Source: CAXBNB01 sp040151475
GTDB lineage: Bacteria; Bacteroidota; Bacteroidia; Cytophagales; Cyclobacteriaceae
Assembly: GCF_040151475.1 (NCBI RefSeq)
Contig: NZ_JBDKWG010000107.1
Coordinates: forward strand, 1 to 64,000
Direction of reading: 5' to 3'
Length of the DNA: 64,000 nt
Part shown: positions 45,235 to 54,849 of the stretch, one piece after another
Layout of the letters: the number at the start of each line of letters is the position of its first letter
How positions within the stretch are numbered: the first letter of the stretch is position 1
Notes under the pieces: model-generated
The model's input: the letters and a program-made list of their open reading frames with translations, nothing else
Told to the model about the DNA's origin: nothing
Database searches by the model: none
Program-made: the position numbers and the translations under genes

Positions 45235-46299
45235 ATGAGTAAAATAAGAATATTAGTTGTTGGGTGTGGAAATATGGGGGCAAGTCATGCCTTGGCCTAT
45301 CATCAATTGGACGACTTTGAAATCTGCGGCATTGTTAGCCGGGGAAATAGCAATGCGACATTGAATGATAAATTAGGCGGTAAATATCCGCTGTATAATT
45401 CCTTCGATCAGGCACTTCAAGACTCGAATGCTAATGCTGTTTGCATTTCTACTTATCCTGACACGCATGAGGAATATGCAGTGAAAGCATTTGAAAAAGG
45501 TTGCCATGTTTTCTTGGAAAAACCTGTAGCTCCGACATACGAGAGTGCTTTTAATGTTGTGCAGGCAGCAAAGTCAGCCAATAAAAAGCTTGTGGTAGGG
45601 TATATATTGAGACATCATCCTTCATGGGTGAAGTTTGTGGAGTTATCACATGATTTGGGCAAGCCTCTGGTGATGCGAATGAACCTGAATCAGCAGAGTA
45701 AGGGAGCAATGTGGGAAACGCACAAGAGTTTGATGCAATCCATGTCACCCATTGTGGACTGTGGTGTGCACTATGTGGACGTTATGTGCCAAATGACAAA
45801 ATCAACTCCGGTAAGTGTTAGTGCTATTGGGGTAAACTTGAGTTCAGAAATAGATAAGGAAATGTACAATTATGGTCAGTTGCAGGTGAAATTTGCAGAC
45901 GGAAGCGTTGGTTGGTATGAAGCAGGGTGGGGGCCAATGATGAGCGAAACGGCATTTTTTGTCAAAGATGTGGTTGGCCCAAAAGGATGCGTGAGTATAG
46001 TTGCCGAACATACAGGAGTAGCTTCAGATAATATTGACATGCATACACAGACTCAGCAATTAAAAGTGCATAAAAGTGACCTGGATAAAGAAAACAAGTT
46101 TGTTTATCCTGACCAATTTATCAATCTTCAAGACGAACCAGGTCATAACGAACTTTGCAAAAGAGAACAGCAGTATTTTCTCAAATCCATACAGCAGGAT
46201 GTGGATTTGACGGATCACATGCAGGATGCTTTGAGTAGTTTGCAAATTGTGCTGGCAGCCGATCAATCCATAAAGGAAGGGCGGACTATTGTGCTCTGA
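45235..46299 (+). CDS. Gfo/Idh/MocA family oxidoreductase
   Basis: The 354-residue protein has an N-terminal Rossmann fold (V-V-G-C-G-N-M-G-A-S-H) and the family motif F-L-E-K-P-V-A-P, with the catalytic lysine, and a later D-C-G-V-H-Y-V-D. Members oxidise or reduce sugars or inositols with NAD(P). No signal peptide is present, so it is cytoplasmic. It fits as a downstream step for sugars released by the sulfatase and esterase nearby. Confidence 0.88.
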   Translation: MSKIRILVVGCGNMGASHALAYHQLDDFEICGIVSRGNSNATLNDKLGGKYPLYNSFDQALQDSNANAVCISTYPDTHEEYAVKAFEKGCHVFLEKPVAPTYESAFNVVQAAKSANKKLVVGYILRHHPSWVKFVELSHDLGKPLVMRMNLNQQSKGAMWETHKSLMQSMSPIVDCGVHYVDVMCQMTKSTPVSVSAIGVNLSSEIDKEMYNYGQLQVKFADGSVGWYEAGWGPMMSETAFFVKDVVGPKGCVSIVAEHTGVASDNIDMHTQTQQLKVHKSDLDKENKFVYPDQFINLQDEPGHNELCKREQQYFLKSIQQDVDLTDHMQDALSSLQIVLAADQSIKEGRTIVL

Positions 46300-46502
46300 T
46301 GTTTTTCTATCCAGAATGAAATTGATTATTCCAAAGGAATTTGTTCGTTTCAGAAGTTCAGACCAGAGTTTCAGAAATATGTAGCGTTAATGTTTCTATA
46401 GTTTGGATAGTATTACGCTGTGAAATTGTAGTTGATGCAGGCTACATGTTCGCAACAAATAGAGCATATTTACTATTTGTAAGATTTACTCCATTCCTAA
46501 AA

Positions 46503-48368
46503 ATGAGAAAAATATTATTGATGCCTTTTCTGTGGTTTTCATTTTGCGTTACTGCGCAGGAGAACAAGCAAGATAGTCTGATTCAGGCATTGGAAATCCG
46601 GCCACAGAAAGACAGTATTAGAGTGGATGCTTTGATAGAGGCTGCCAACTATTACCAGTTCAAAGAATTTGAAAAAGGCTTGCCTTATATCAATGAGGCG
46701 TTGGAAATAGCACAGGAAAAGGAGTTGTATGTTCGTCAGGGTATTGCTCTAAGAAGTTTGGCTGCCTATTATTTGAGAAAGGGCTTGTACGATAGGGCTA
46801 TTGATCAGGCAATAGAGTCTTTAAGGGTTTTAGAAAAAGAACATAACAAAAGTGAAACATTGCTTTCCAATAGTCTGCTAGCCAGGTTGTATAGAGACAA
46901 GGGTTTTTTAGATAAAGCTCTTGAAATAAATATAAAGAATGCATTACTGGTAGAAGATGATCCTGAAAGTGCTGTGAAAGCCAGGTATTATTTCGATTTG
47001 GGCAATTCCTACAAAGAAATGAAGCTTTATGGCAAGGCAGAATCAAATTATAAGATAGCTCTGGAAATTACAAAGAATGTAAACTTTGTGCCTGGTCAAA
47101 TGATGCTGGGGCTTACTTTGGGTCAACACTATAAAAGTATGGAAGCGTTTGACAAGGCCAAAATTCACCTCAACAAGGTATTGCCATATTATGTTGAACA
47201 GAAACAAATGAGCAATGTAGCACTGGTTTATTATGAGTTAGCAACTATCAGTTCTATGGAAGGGAAGCATAAAGAATCTATACCACTCTACAACAAATCA
47301 CTTGACATCTATAAGCAAATAGGGAAATTATATTTTGTTAAAGAGATCAATCAAAGGCTTTTCATTGCTTACAATATTGTAGGTGATCCGGATAAAGCGA
47401 AGGAAGCCAATGAGGTTTATAACTTAATGAATGACTCTATTGATAATCAGAAAACGGACAAACTCATAGCGGATATGAAGACCAAATATGAGACCGAGCA
47501 AATTGCTGCAGAAAAGGAACTGGCTGAAAACCGGGCTGAGCTGGCTGAAGCAGAGAGCAAGCAAAATCTCATTCTGTTTATTGCTGCTGTAATCATCACA
47601 ATACTAATTATTGTGAGTGCAAGCTTTTACCTGTTGAGAATCAAACAGGCAAAAAAAGCAGAAATGATGGCACTGCAATTAAAAGAATCTCAAAAACGAC
47701 TGGCACTCGAAAAACAATACCGTGATAGTGAACTCAAGGCATTAAAAGCCCAAATGAATCCACATTTCATTTTTAATGTCCTTAATTCTATTCAGGAATT
47801 TATCATTTTGAATAAAAAAGATTTGGCAAGCGATTACTTAGCCACTTTTGCCGAATTGATAAGGAGCTATCTGCACTTTAGCAATCAGGGGTATATTTCA
47901 CTGGCAGATGAAATAGAAACACTTCGAAAGTATCTGGAATTGGAAGCACTCAGATTTGGTGACGGTCTGCAATACTTTTTTGATATAGAAAAAGGAATAA
48001 ATAGTGAAAGCAAGTATATCCCAACCATGATCATACAACCGTATGTGGAAAATGCAATCAAACATGGATTATTTCACAAGAAAGAATCAAAGTCTGTCAG
48101 GCTGTCTTTTTACTTACCCGAAGAGAATGTTGTACAATGTATTATTGAAGATGATGGTATAGGCAGAACCCAGGCAAAGGTAATTGAGGGTAAAAAGAAT
48201 AAAGCATTCAAATCGTTTGCTACTGAAGCGACTGCCAGCAGGTTGGAATTGTTCAATCAGATGACCGTCAATAAAATAGGCGTAGAAACTATTGACCTGT
48301 TGAATGATGAAAAAAAAGCAGTCGGTACAAAAGTGATATTAACCATTCCATTGATTAAGAAACAATGA
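46503..48368 (+). CDS. TPR-containing LytS-type sensor histidine kinase
   Basis: The open frame runs from 46341, but the ATG at 46503 gives a signal peptide (M-R-K-I-L-L-M-P-F-L-W-F, cleavage near V-T-A-Q) and a 621-residue protein. TPR-like repeats fill residues about 40-310, then a coiled coil, a membrane helix, and the HisKA-like His_kinase region Q-M-N-P-H421-F-I-F-N-V-L-N-S-I-Q with an ATPase domain. It belongs to the LytS/YehU group common in Bacteroidota, and its stop overlaps the start of the LytTR regulator (ATGA). The region 46300-46502 before it holds no other gene. Confidence 0.9.
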   Translation: MRKILLMPFLWFSFCVTAQENKQDSLIQALEIRPQKDSIRVDALIEAANYYQFKEFEKGLPYINEALEIAQEKELYVRQGIALRSLAAYYLRKGLYDRAIDQAIESLRVLEKEHNKSETLLSNSLLARLYRDKGFLDKALEINIKNALLVEDDPESAVKARYYFDLGNSYKEMKLYGKAESNYKIALEITKNVNFVPGQMMLGLTLGQHYKSMEAFDKAKIHLNKVLPYYVEQKQMSNVALVYYELATISSMEGKHKESIPLYNKSLDIYKQIGKLYFVKEINQRLFIAYNIVGDPDKAKEANEVYNLMNDSIDNQKTDKLIADMKTKYETEQIAAEKELAENRAELAEAESKQNLILFIAAVIITILIIVSASFYLLRIKQAKKAEMMALQLKESQKRLALEKQYRDSELKALKAQMNPHFIFNVLNSIQEFIILNKKDLASDYLATFAELIRSYLHFSNQGYISLADEIETLRKYLELEALRFGDGLQYFFDIEKGINSESKYIPTMIIQPYVENAIKHGLFHKKESKSVRLSFYLPEENVVQCIIEDDGIGRTQAKVIEGKKNKAFKSFATEATASRLELFNQMTVNKIGVETIDLLNDEKKAVGTKVILTIPLIKKQ

Positions 48369-49111
48369 AAGCACTGATTATAGACGATGAGTTAAAAGCC
48401 CGGAATTTATTGCGCATACTGGTAGAAGAAAACTGTAAGCGTATAACTCAGGTATTTGAAGCTGAAAACTTAATGAATGGTGTTGAGTTGATCAAAAAAG
48501 AAGAACCTGAAATTGTCTTTTTAGATATAGAAATGCCAAATCATTCGGGGTTGGAGATACTGGAGTTCATTAATAAAGAAGACTATAATTTTGAAATCGT
48601 TTTTACTACAGCCTACAATGAATACGCCATTCAGGCCATTCAGCTTTCAGCATTGGACTACATTCTGAAGCCGGTAAGTGCAGGCAAAGTGAAAGCGGCA
48701 GTTGATAAGGTTGTTGAGTTTTTAGGCAAATCAAAAATCAACCAGAGACTGGAAGAACTCAAACAAACCTTCAAATCCAATACTTTCAGAAAGATAGGTC
48801 TTCCGGTCAATGATGGCATTAGTTTCGTGTCATTTGATGACATCATTCTGATGGAAGCAGAAGGCATGTACACTCACATTCATACGATAGATGAGAAATT
48901 GCTTATCAGCAAGCCTCTCAAGTATTTTGTGGAAATGCTCCAAAACATAGACCTGTTTTTTCGGCCCCATCGTTCTTTCCTTATCAACCTGAAATACATC
49001 AAGAAATATGTGAAATCTGATGGAGGATACATTATGATGGACAATGACAAGTCGGTTTCGTTATCAAAAGACAAAGTAGAAGAGTTTATGCAATTGATGC
49101 AGGGAATCTAA
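48365..49111 (+). CDS. LytTR-family response regulator
   Basis: The 248-residue protein has a receiver domain with the acidic pair D-D-E and phospho-acceptor D54 in F-L-D-I-E-M-P, and a C-terminal LytTR DNA-binding domain (about 140-245) with F-F-R-P-H-R-S-F-L-I-N. It overlaps the TPR-LytS kinase by 4 bases and is surely its partner. Target genes are not known; the large surface protein that follows is a candidate. Confidence 0.94.
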   Translation: MKALIIDDELKARNLLRILVEENCKRITQVFEAENLMNGVELIKKEEPEIVFLDIEMPNHSGLEILEFINKEDYNFEIVFTTAYNEYAIQAIQLSALDYILKPVSAGKVKAAVDKVVEFLGKSKINQRLEELKQTFKSNTFRKIGLPVNDGISFVSFDDIILMEAEGMYTHIHTIDEKLLISKPLKYFVEMLQNIDLFFRPHRSFLINLKYIKKYVKSDGGYIMMDNDKSVSLSKDKVEEFMQLMQGI

Positions 49112-49161
49112 TACCTGATTACTTTAGCAGTTGAAAGCGGAAGTTCAGAAGTTAGCACCTC

Positions 49162-49189
49162 TTGCAGGTTCAGTTCAATATTAGTTTTG
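49162..49189 (+). promoter_or_regulatory. Candidate promoter for the 1815-residue surface protein
   Basis: TTG at 49162-49164, 17 bases, then TAGTTTTG (49182-49189), a full match to TAnnTTTG, 23 bases before the start at 49213. The spacing is slightly shorter than usual. Confidence 0.45.
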
Positions 49190-49212
49190 GTTTAGTTCTT
49201 TAATAAACCAGA

Positions 49213-52200
49213 ATGAATATGAAAACGAATCTTACCCTAGTGCTAATATTGTTGTTATCAATAACGGCTCATTCACAAGTTCCATTTTCGGAATATCTTT
49301 TTACCTCAGCATCCCTCCAGAATACCGGAAGTGTTGTAAATAGCTTGGCACATACCGGAAGTACATTAACTGGAGTCAATGACAGAGATGGTTTTGCTGA
49401 TAATGCCATTTCACTCAATGGGGATATACTACAGGAACAAGCCGGTGAAAATCGAACCAATTTTTCTGTGAGTTTCTGGATCAAGACCAGTACCAATGAC
49501 GCCAATCCGAGATACATATTGGATCAGTGGGGCGGAAATCCCGGAGGAAAAGGCCCAATCGGCTACCGTGTAATTTTAGAAAACGGTGAATTAAGAGCAT
49601 TCGGGAAATTTTATGTGTACAATCAAAACATACATTTTATCTCCAATAACATCAATACAGCGGGAGGCACCATCGCCGATGGTGAGTGGCACCATGTCGT
49701 ACTCACCATGTCCTCATGGTCACGTTCTACGCTTAATGGCAGCTTCCCCAATGTCAGTCATCGGTTGTTCGTAGACAATGTATTGCAGCAGCTTGCCACT
49801 GTAGAGATTCCTACAACTGGGGGCACAGGCCGCACAGTGGATACCGTTCCTTTGTCTATAGGTAATATTCAAGATCAAAGCGCAGAATTCAGCTATGAAG
49901 ATCAAATAGATGACATTCGGATGTACACCAAGAAGCTAGAAGAGGCGGAGATCGCTACGATCTATGAGCAACGCACTTCGCTTGCCAAAATCTATGTAAA
50001 AAGTGATGCCGTGGGCAATAACGACGGTTCTTCCTGGACGGATGCTTTTACAAGCTTGAAAGCAGCAACAGAATACGCCACTGCTCCGGGCGATGCGATA
50101 TGGGTGGCGCAAGGTGTCTATAAAGCAGACGCTTCGGATCGGACAGCTAGTTTTATTCTTAATAAAGGTGTGAAGCTTTTTGGCGGTTTTTCAGGCACTG
50201 AGACGGAACTCTCAGAAAGAGATTGGCGGGCAAATCCTACTGTATTATCTGGTGATTTGAATGGAGATGATGATAACGATATTTCTTATACGAATACACT
50301 ACGTAGCGAAAACACATATCGAATAGTCTATGTAGCGGGTGACAATATCTTGATTGATGGAGTCATGATCACAGGCGGTCAAGCCAATAATACCGTCAAC
50401 AATGACTACAACAGAGGAGCTGCCATATTCAAAAGAGCAGATGTTAAAAACCTTACGGTAAAAAACACCATTATCCACAAAAATGTATGCAACAGAGAAG
50501 GCAATGTTCATGTGCCTTTTACCGCAGGTGCTGACAATACTTTGAGGGTTGAAAACTGTATCGTCAATAACAATTTTGCCCGTTATGGTGGTGGTTTTGC
50601 TGCTTCTGTGGAAAATGGTGCCACTTTGGATGCGAAAGTATATAATTCCCTGTTTCATGCCAATGTCGCCGGAGATATCTCGGCTGGGGATGGTTTTGCT
50701 GGAAGCAGCTTGTACTTTGCAGCCAATGCCGGTCGCATAGATATTGCAGTGATCAATAGCACTTTTACGGAAAATGAAGACTTAGGCACCAATGCATCCA
50801 ACGACAAGGGGACGATAGTGATCAGAAGACTGAACGACAATGGCACATCGATAGCCAATGCGACTTTTCACAACAATATTTTCTACAACAACTTGAGCTC
50901 CCCAGTGGTGGTAAATGAACAAGTCATTGGTTTTATGAACCGACCTACCACTAAACTAACCAGCTTAACATTTTCCTATAACATTTCCAATCAAACGGAT
51001 TTATCGACCAAAGCAACACTCGCTACCGTCTCGGACAATATCAATCAAGACCCGATGTTTTCGGATGCCGTTTCTCAGGATTTCACGCTCACTACAGGTT
51101 CCCCAGCGATTGATACAGGTAGCAATGATCAATTACCAGATGATTTGTTTGGAGATATTTCGGGCAACAAAAGAATCCATGGTGGCATGATTGACATGGG
51201 AGTGTATGAGAGCGGGTCTACTCCGAGAAACAATGTGGCTCCTACAGCAACTGCGCAAAATATCACCGCTCAGCTAGAAAGCAATGGAGAGATTACCATA
51301 TTGGCATCACAAGTAAACAATGGCTCAACAGATGACGATACACCCGATAATGAACTAATCTTTAGTCTGGACAAAGCCACATTTACCTGTGAGGACTTGG
51401 GAGCAAATACGGTGATATTGACAGTAAAAGATGCAAGCCGAAACATAGCCACTACAGAAGCCATAGTGACTGTGACTTCCAATATCAATGACGAAACCGT
51501 GAGCATAGCCGATGATTCATTTTGCACAGAAGCAAGTACAACAGTTTCAACAGGCAGTTCTGTCAGTGGCATCAATTATTTCTTGAGAAATAGTGCGGAC
51601 AACAGTGTGATAGACGGACCGATTCATGGAACTGGAGATGCCTTGGGTTTCAATACAGGAACAATAACTGAGAACACCACTTTCAATGTTTATGGGGAAG
51701 TGCCTCCAGTGAACGGAGTATCCGGAGGTTTAGATTTCGACGGTACCAATGATAATGTCAATACGACTTATACCTTTGGAACCACCAATATTTTCACAAT
51801 CGAAGCATGGATTTTTCCAAGTGCCACTTCATGGCGCAGATTGATTTCTAATATGGCTAGCGGTAGTGTTGGATCAAATGTGGGCGATTTCATTTTGGAC
51901 ACCTTTGGCTCTCCTGACAATGGCAAAAACGTAAGATTTACTCTAGATGGTGAGGCTGCCGATATCCAATTGTATGCTAACCAAGTCTTAACACTGAACG
52001 AATGGAATCACGTTGCGGTGACATTTAACAATGGATTGACTAAGATATTAGTGAACGGTGTAGAAGTGGCATCTGTTAATAATCCGGCTGTCTCTCGCAT
52101 TCTCGGAACCTCAAGGCCTGTTAATTTAGGTGCGCAAAAAGCTAGCCCTGCCAGATACTTCGATGGAAAAATGGATGAATTCAGAATCTGGACTGTGGCC

Positions 52201-54660
52201 AAAACGAATGCAGAAATTTCTGCGGGGATGAATAAATGCTTGAAAGGAACAGAAAATGGACTGACCGCTTACTACAATTTTGAAGATGGAGAAGGTACAC
52301 AACTGATCGAGCAAGTAGCTGGTAAAAATGGCACATTGGTGAATTTCGAAGAAACAACCGTTTGGGCAGAAGGTCCGGAGTTGCTTTGTGGAGCAGGTTG
52401 TGGTTTCCAAATGACTCAGGAAGTAACTCTGAATGTAGGCGATGATGTAGCACCAACTGCTGTAGCTAAAGATGTCACCATCTATCTGGATGAATATGGT
52501 ACAGCTACTTTGACTATTGAGGATGTTAATGATGGTTCGTCAGATAACTGTACTGTAGATACCGATCTTGAATTGAGCATAGATAAAGAATTTTTTTTTA
52601 ATGTGAACCTTGGCGCAAATACCGTAACGCTTACTGTGACCGATGAGAGTGGCAATGAGTCAACGGCAGATGCTACAGTAATTGTAGCAGACAATTTGGC
52701 TCCTGAAGCGATAGCTCAAGACTTATCGATACAATTAGATGCGAATGGTAATGCAACCATTACCTCAGCGCAAATAAACGATGGATCAAATGACAACAGT
52801 ACTGTCACTTCCGACTTGATATTGAGCATTGATAAAAATACATTTGATTGTAATGACGTTGGGGAAAATGTGGTTACCCTTTCGGTAGAAGATGCTTCTG
52901 GTAACACATCCACTGCCACTTCTTCTGTAACCGTAACAGAGACCATCGCTCCGATGGCTGTGGCTCAGGACATAACCGTATTTCTTGATGTAAATGGATT
53001 GGCTTCTATCCAGGCATCAGACATTGACAATGGAAGCTCAGACAACTGCGGAGTGGATCAGGCGGCATTGGATGTTACTGAATTTACTTGTAATGATTTG
53101 GGCGCAAATACGGTAACACTGACCGTAACTGATGCTTCAGGAAATTCAAGTACTGCCACTGCAACGGTAACAGTAGAAGACAACATTACTCCAATTGCTA
53201 TTGCTCAGGATATCATAGTACAACTGGATGCTACTGGAGAAGTAACCATTTCTCCGGAAGACATTGATAACAATTCATCAGACAATTGCTCTATTGTTAG
53301 TTCTTCTTTGGATGTTAATGGCTTTTCTTGTAATGATATTGGTGCAAATGCTGTGATACTTACCGTAGTTGACGGATTCGGAAATAGTAGCACAGCCTCT
53401 GCTATAGTAACCGTAGAAGATAATATTGTGCCTGAAACTAGAGTAAAAGACATTTCCATAAGATTGGATGCTAACAATTCAGCAACACTAACTATTAATG
53501 ATATTGATGATTTTTCTACAGATAATTGTTCAGAACCTCTTTCTTTTAGTATTAGCACGAGCACTTTTAACGAAAGCAATCTGGGCGCAAACACAGTCAT
53601 ATTAACAGTTGAAGATGGTAGTGGAAACAGTAGTACTGCCAATGCTATTGTTACTGTATTGGAGTATAAAAAATCTCAGACCATAACTTTTACTGCACCA
53701 ACAGGAAAGACCTACGGAGATGATGATTTTGGGTTGGCAGCAACTGCAAGTTCTATGTTGCCTGTTGATATTTCGATCGTAAGTGGCCCTGCTGTTTTTT
53801 CCAATAACATGGTGTCTATAACGGGGGCAGGAGAAGTGACAATAGAACTGACACAAGAAGGAGACGATGATTATTTGCCAGCACCAACGGTACAGGAAAG
53901 TTTTATTGTAGAAAAAGCACCGCTTACCGTTACTGCAAAAGATCTTACCATAACTTATGGAGATGCTATACCTGGCTTCACCTTTGTTTATGCTGGATTT
54001 GTAAATCAAGAGGATGAGTCGCATTTGTCGGAAGAACCTTCTATTTCTACTACTGCGACCGCTGGTAGTAATGCAGGTGTATATCCAATTGAATTGTCTG
54101 GTGGAGTTGCAACAAATTATTTATTGACATTGGTCAATGGAGAATTGAGCATAGAAAAAGCAAATCAAACCATTACTATTGTACCCATAGAGGATAAATT
54201 AAGTGAAGAAATACCATTTAGCGTTGAAGCAATGGTTGATTCCAATTTAGAACTTACTTATGATATAACTGGTCCAGCTACCATTTCAGGCAATCTGGTG
54301 AGTTTGACAGGAGTGGTAGGTACGGTGGTTATTACGGTATCACAGGTTGGTAATGAAAATTATAATGCAGAGACAGCATCAGTTTCCTTTGAGGTAGCTG
54401 TTCCAGCGGGTCTTGAAGATGGGTTAGTAGGAATCAATGTTTATCCAAATCCTTCAAGCCAATACCTGAAAATTGAAGGGTTTACTTCTAAGGATATCCA
54501 GATAGAAATGTTTGATTTAAGAGGTGTGCCAGTAGTTAGCAAGCTTTTGAATGGTGTGAATAGGGAGGTGGATGTAAGTAAACTACAAACAGGTATATAT
54601 CTATTAAGATTACAATCAGAAAATCGCTCCACAACAACAACTATTCTTATCAACAGATAA
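49213..54660 (+). CDS. Giant modular T9SS surface protein (LamG, beta-helix, HYR-like and MBG repeats)
   Basis: The 1815-residue protein has a signal peptide, a LamG/concanavalin-like domain (about 25-255), a right-handed beta-helix region beginning I-Y-V-K-S-D-A-V-G-N-N-D-G-S-S-W (about 257-690), one HYR-like repeat (about 676-759), a second LamG domain (about 835-1010), and five more HYR-like repeats (about 1078-1485). MBG-type repeats (about 1488-1735) and a T9SS type A sorting domain (I-N-V-Y-P-N-P-S) close it. Most such proteins are adhesins or glycan-binding surface proteins. No catalytic residues are evident except possible beta-helix lyase activity. A terminator at 54688-54720 follows. 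Confidence 0.9.
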   Translation: MNMKTNLTLVLILLLSITAHSQVPFSEYLFTSASLQNTGSVVNSLAHTGSTLTGVNDRDGFADNAISLNGDILQEQAGENRTNFSVSFWIKTSTNDANPRYILDQWGGNPGGKGPIGYRVILENGELRAFGKFYVYNQNIHFISNNINTAGGTIADGEWHHVVLTMSSWSRSTLNGSFPNVSHRLFVDNVLQQLATVEIPTTGGTGRTVDTVPLSIGNIQDQSAEFSYEDQIDDIRMYTKKLEEAEIATIYEQRTSLAKIYVKSDAVGNNDGSSWTDAFTSLKAATEYATAPGDAIWVAQGVYKADASDRTASFILNKGVKLFGGFSGTETELSERDWRANPTVLSGDLNGDDDNDISYTNTLRSENTYRIVYVAGDNILIDGVMITGGQANNTVNNDYNRGAAIFKRADVKNLTVKNTIIHKNVCNREGNVHVPFTAGADNTLRVENCIVNNNFARYGGGFAASVENGATLDAKVYNSLFHANVAGDISAGDGFAGSSLYFAANAGRIDIAVINSTFTENEDLGTNASNDKGTIVIRRLNDNGTSIANATFHNNIFYNNLSSPVVVNEQVIGFMNRPTTKLTSLTFSYNISNQTDLSTKATLATVSDNINQDPMFSDAVSQDFTLTTGSPAIDTGSNDQLPDDLFGDISGNKRIHGGMIDMGVYESGSTPRNNVAPTATAQNITAQLESNGEITILASQVNNGSTDDDTPDNELIFSLDKATFTCEDLGANTVILTVKDASRNIATTEAIVTVTSNINDETVSIADDSFCTEASTTVSTGSSVSGINYFLRNSADNSVIDGPIHGTGDALGFNTGTITENTTFNVYGEVPPVNGVSGGLDFDGTNDNVNTTYTFGTTNIFTIEAWIFPSATSWRRLISNMASGSVGSNVGDFILDTFGSPDNGKNVRFTLDGEAADIQLYANQVLTLNEWNHVAVTFNNGLTKILVNGVEVASVNNPAVSRILGTSRPVNLGAQKASPARYFDGKMDEFRIWTVAKTNAEISAGMNKCLKGTENGLTAYYNFEDGEGTQLIEQVAGKNGTLVNFEETTVWAEGPELLCGAGCGFQMTQEVTLNVGDDVAPTAVAKDVTIYLDEYGTATLTIEDVNDGSSDNCTVDTDLELSIDKEFFFNVNLGANTVTLTVTDESGNESTADATVIVADNLAPEAIAQDLSIQLDANGNATITSAQINDGSNDNSTVTSDLILSIDKNTFDCNDVGENVVTLSVEDASGNTSTATSSVTVTETIAPMAVAQDITVFLDVNGLASIQASDIDNGSSDNCGVDQAALDVTEFTCNDLGANTVTLTVTDASGNSSTATATVTVEDNITPIAIAQDIIVQLDATGEVTISPEDIDNNSSDNCSIVSSSLDVNGFSCNDIGANAVILTVVDGFGNSSTASAIVTVEDNIVPETRVKDISIRLDANNSATLTINDIDDFSTDNCSEPLSFSISTSTFNESNLGANTVILTVEDGSGNSSTANAIVTVLEYKKSQTITFTAPTGKTYGDDDFGLAATASSMLPVDISIVSGPAVFSNNMVSITGAGEVTIELTQEGDDDYLPAPTVQESFIVEKAPLTVTAKDLTITYGDAIPGFTFVYAGFVNQEDESHLSEEPSISTTATAGSNAGVYPIELSGGVATNYLLTLVNGELSIEKANQTITIVPIEDKLSEEIPFSVEAMVDSNLELTYDITGPATISGNLVSLTGVVGTVVITVSQVGNENYNAETASVSFEVAVPAGLEDGLVGINVYPNPSSQYLKIEGFTSKDIQIEMFDLRGVPVVSKLLNGVNREVDVSKLQTGIYLLRLQSENRSTTTTILINR
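52444..53660 (+). repeat. Five HYR-like protein repeats, about 240 bases each
   Basis: Units start near 52444, 52689, 52935, 53178 and 53418. Each encodes A-P-x-A-x-A-x-D-x-x-x-x-L-D, then an N-D/D-N segment, G-A-N-T-V-x-L-T-V and G-N-x-S-T-A. A sixth, more distant copy lies at about 51229-51483. DNA identity is moderate, so the array is old, but slippage or recombination between copies is possible. Confidence 0.85.
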
Positions 54661-54687
54661 GGGATAGCGTGACATTTTTTTGATCAG

Positions 54688-54720
54688 AAAAGGCATTCAA
54701 TATGGATGCCTTTCTTTTTT
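54688..54720 (+). terminator. Rho-independent terminator after the surface protein gene
   Basis: AAAGGCATTC (54689-54698) pairs with GGATGCCTTT (54704-54713), one G-U pair, around a 5-base loop, followed by a T-rich run. Confidence 0.85.
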
Positions 54721-54849
54721 ATGTAACTTGTTTGGGAGGGTTTGATTATGAAAGAATTGGGGGTGTTTGCATTTTAATTATTACTTTAGAATTCAGGTTC
54801 TCAACTTTTTCAATCGGATACAATTTTTCGAACATCATACCTTTCAATT

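Noticed and set aside
46341..46502. Upstream extension of the TPR-LytS kinase from 46341
   Set aside because: The added residues would precede and hide a clear signal peptide that begins at 46503.
52444..53660. Possible CRISPR or DNA satellite in the repeated region
   Set aside because: Unit length is about 240 bases with varied sequence and an open reading frame throughout, so it is protein repeats.
53205..54024. Minus-strand frames of 140 and 145 residues in the surface protein gene
   Set aside because: They mirror the HYR-like and MBG repeat regions; their apparent repeats follow from the plus-strand code.
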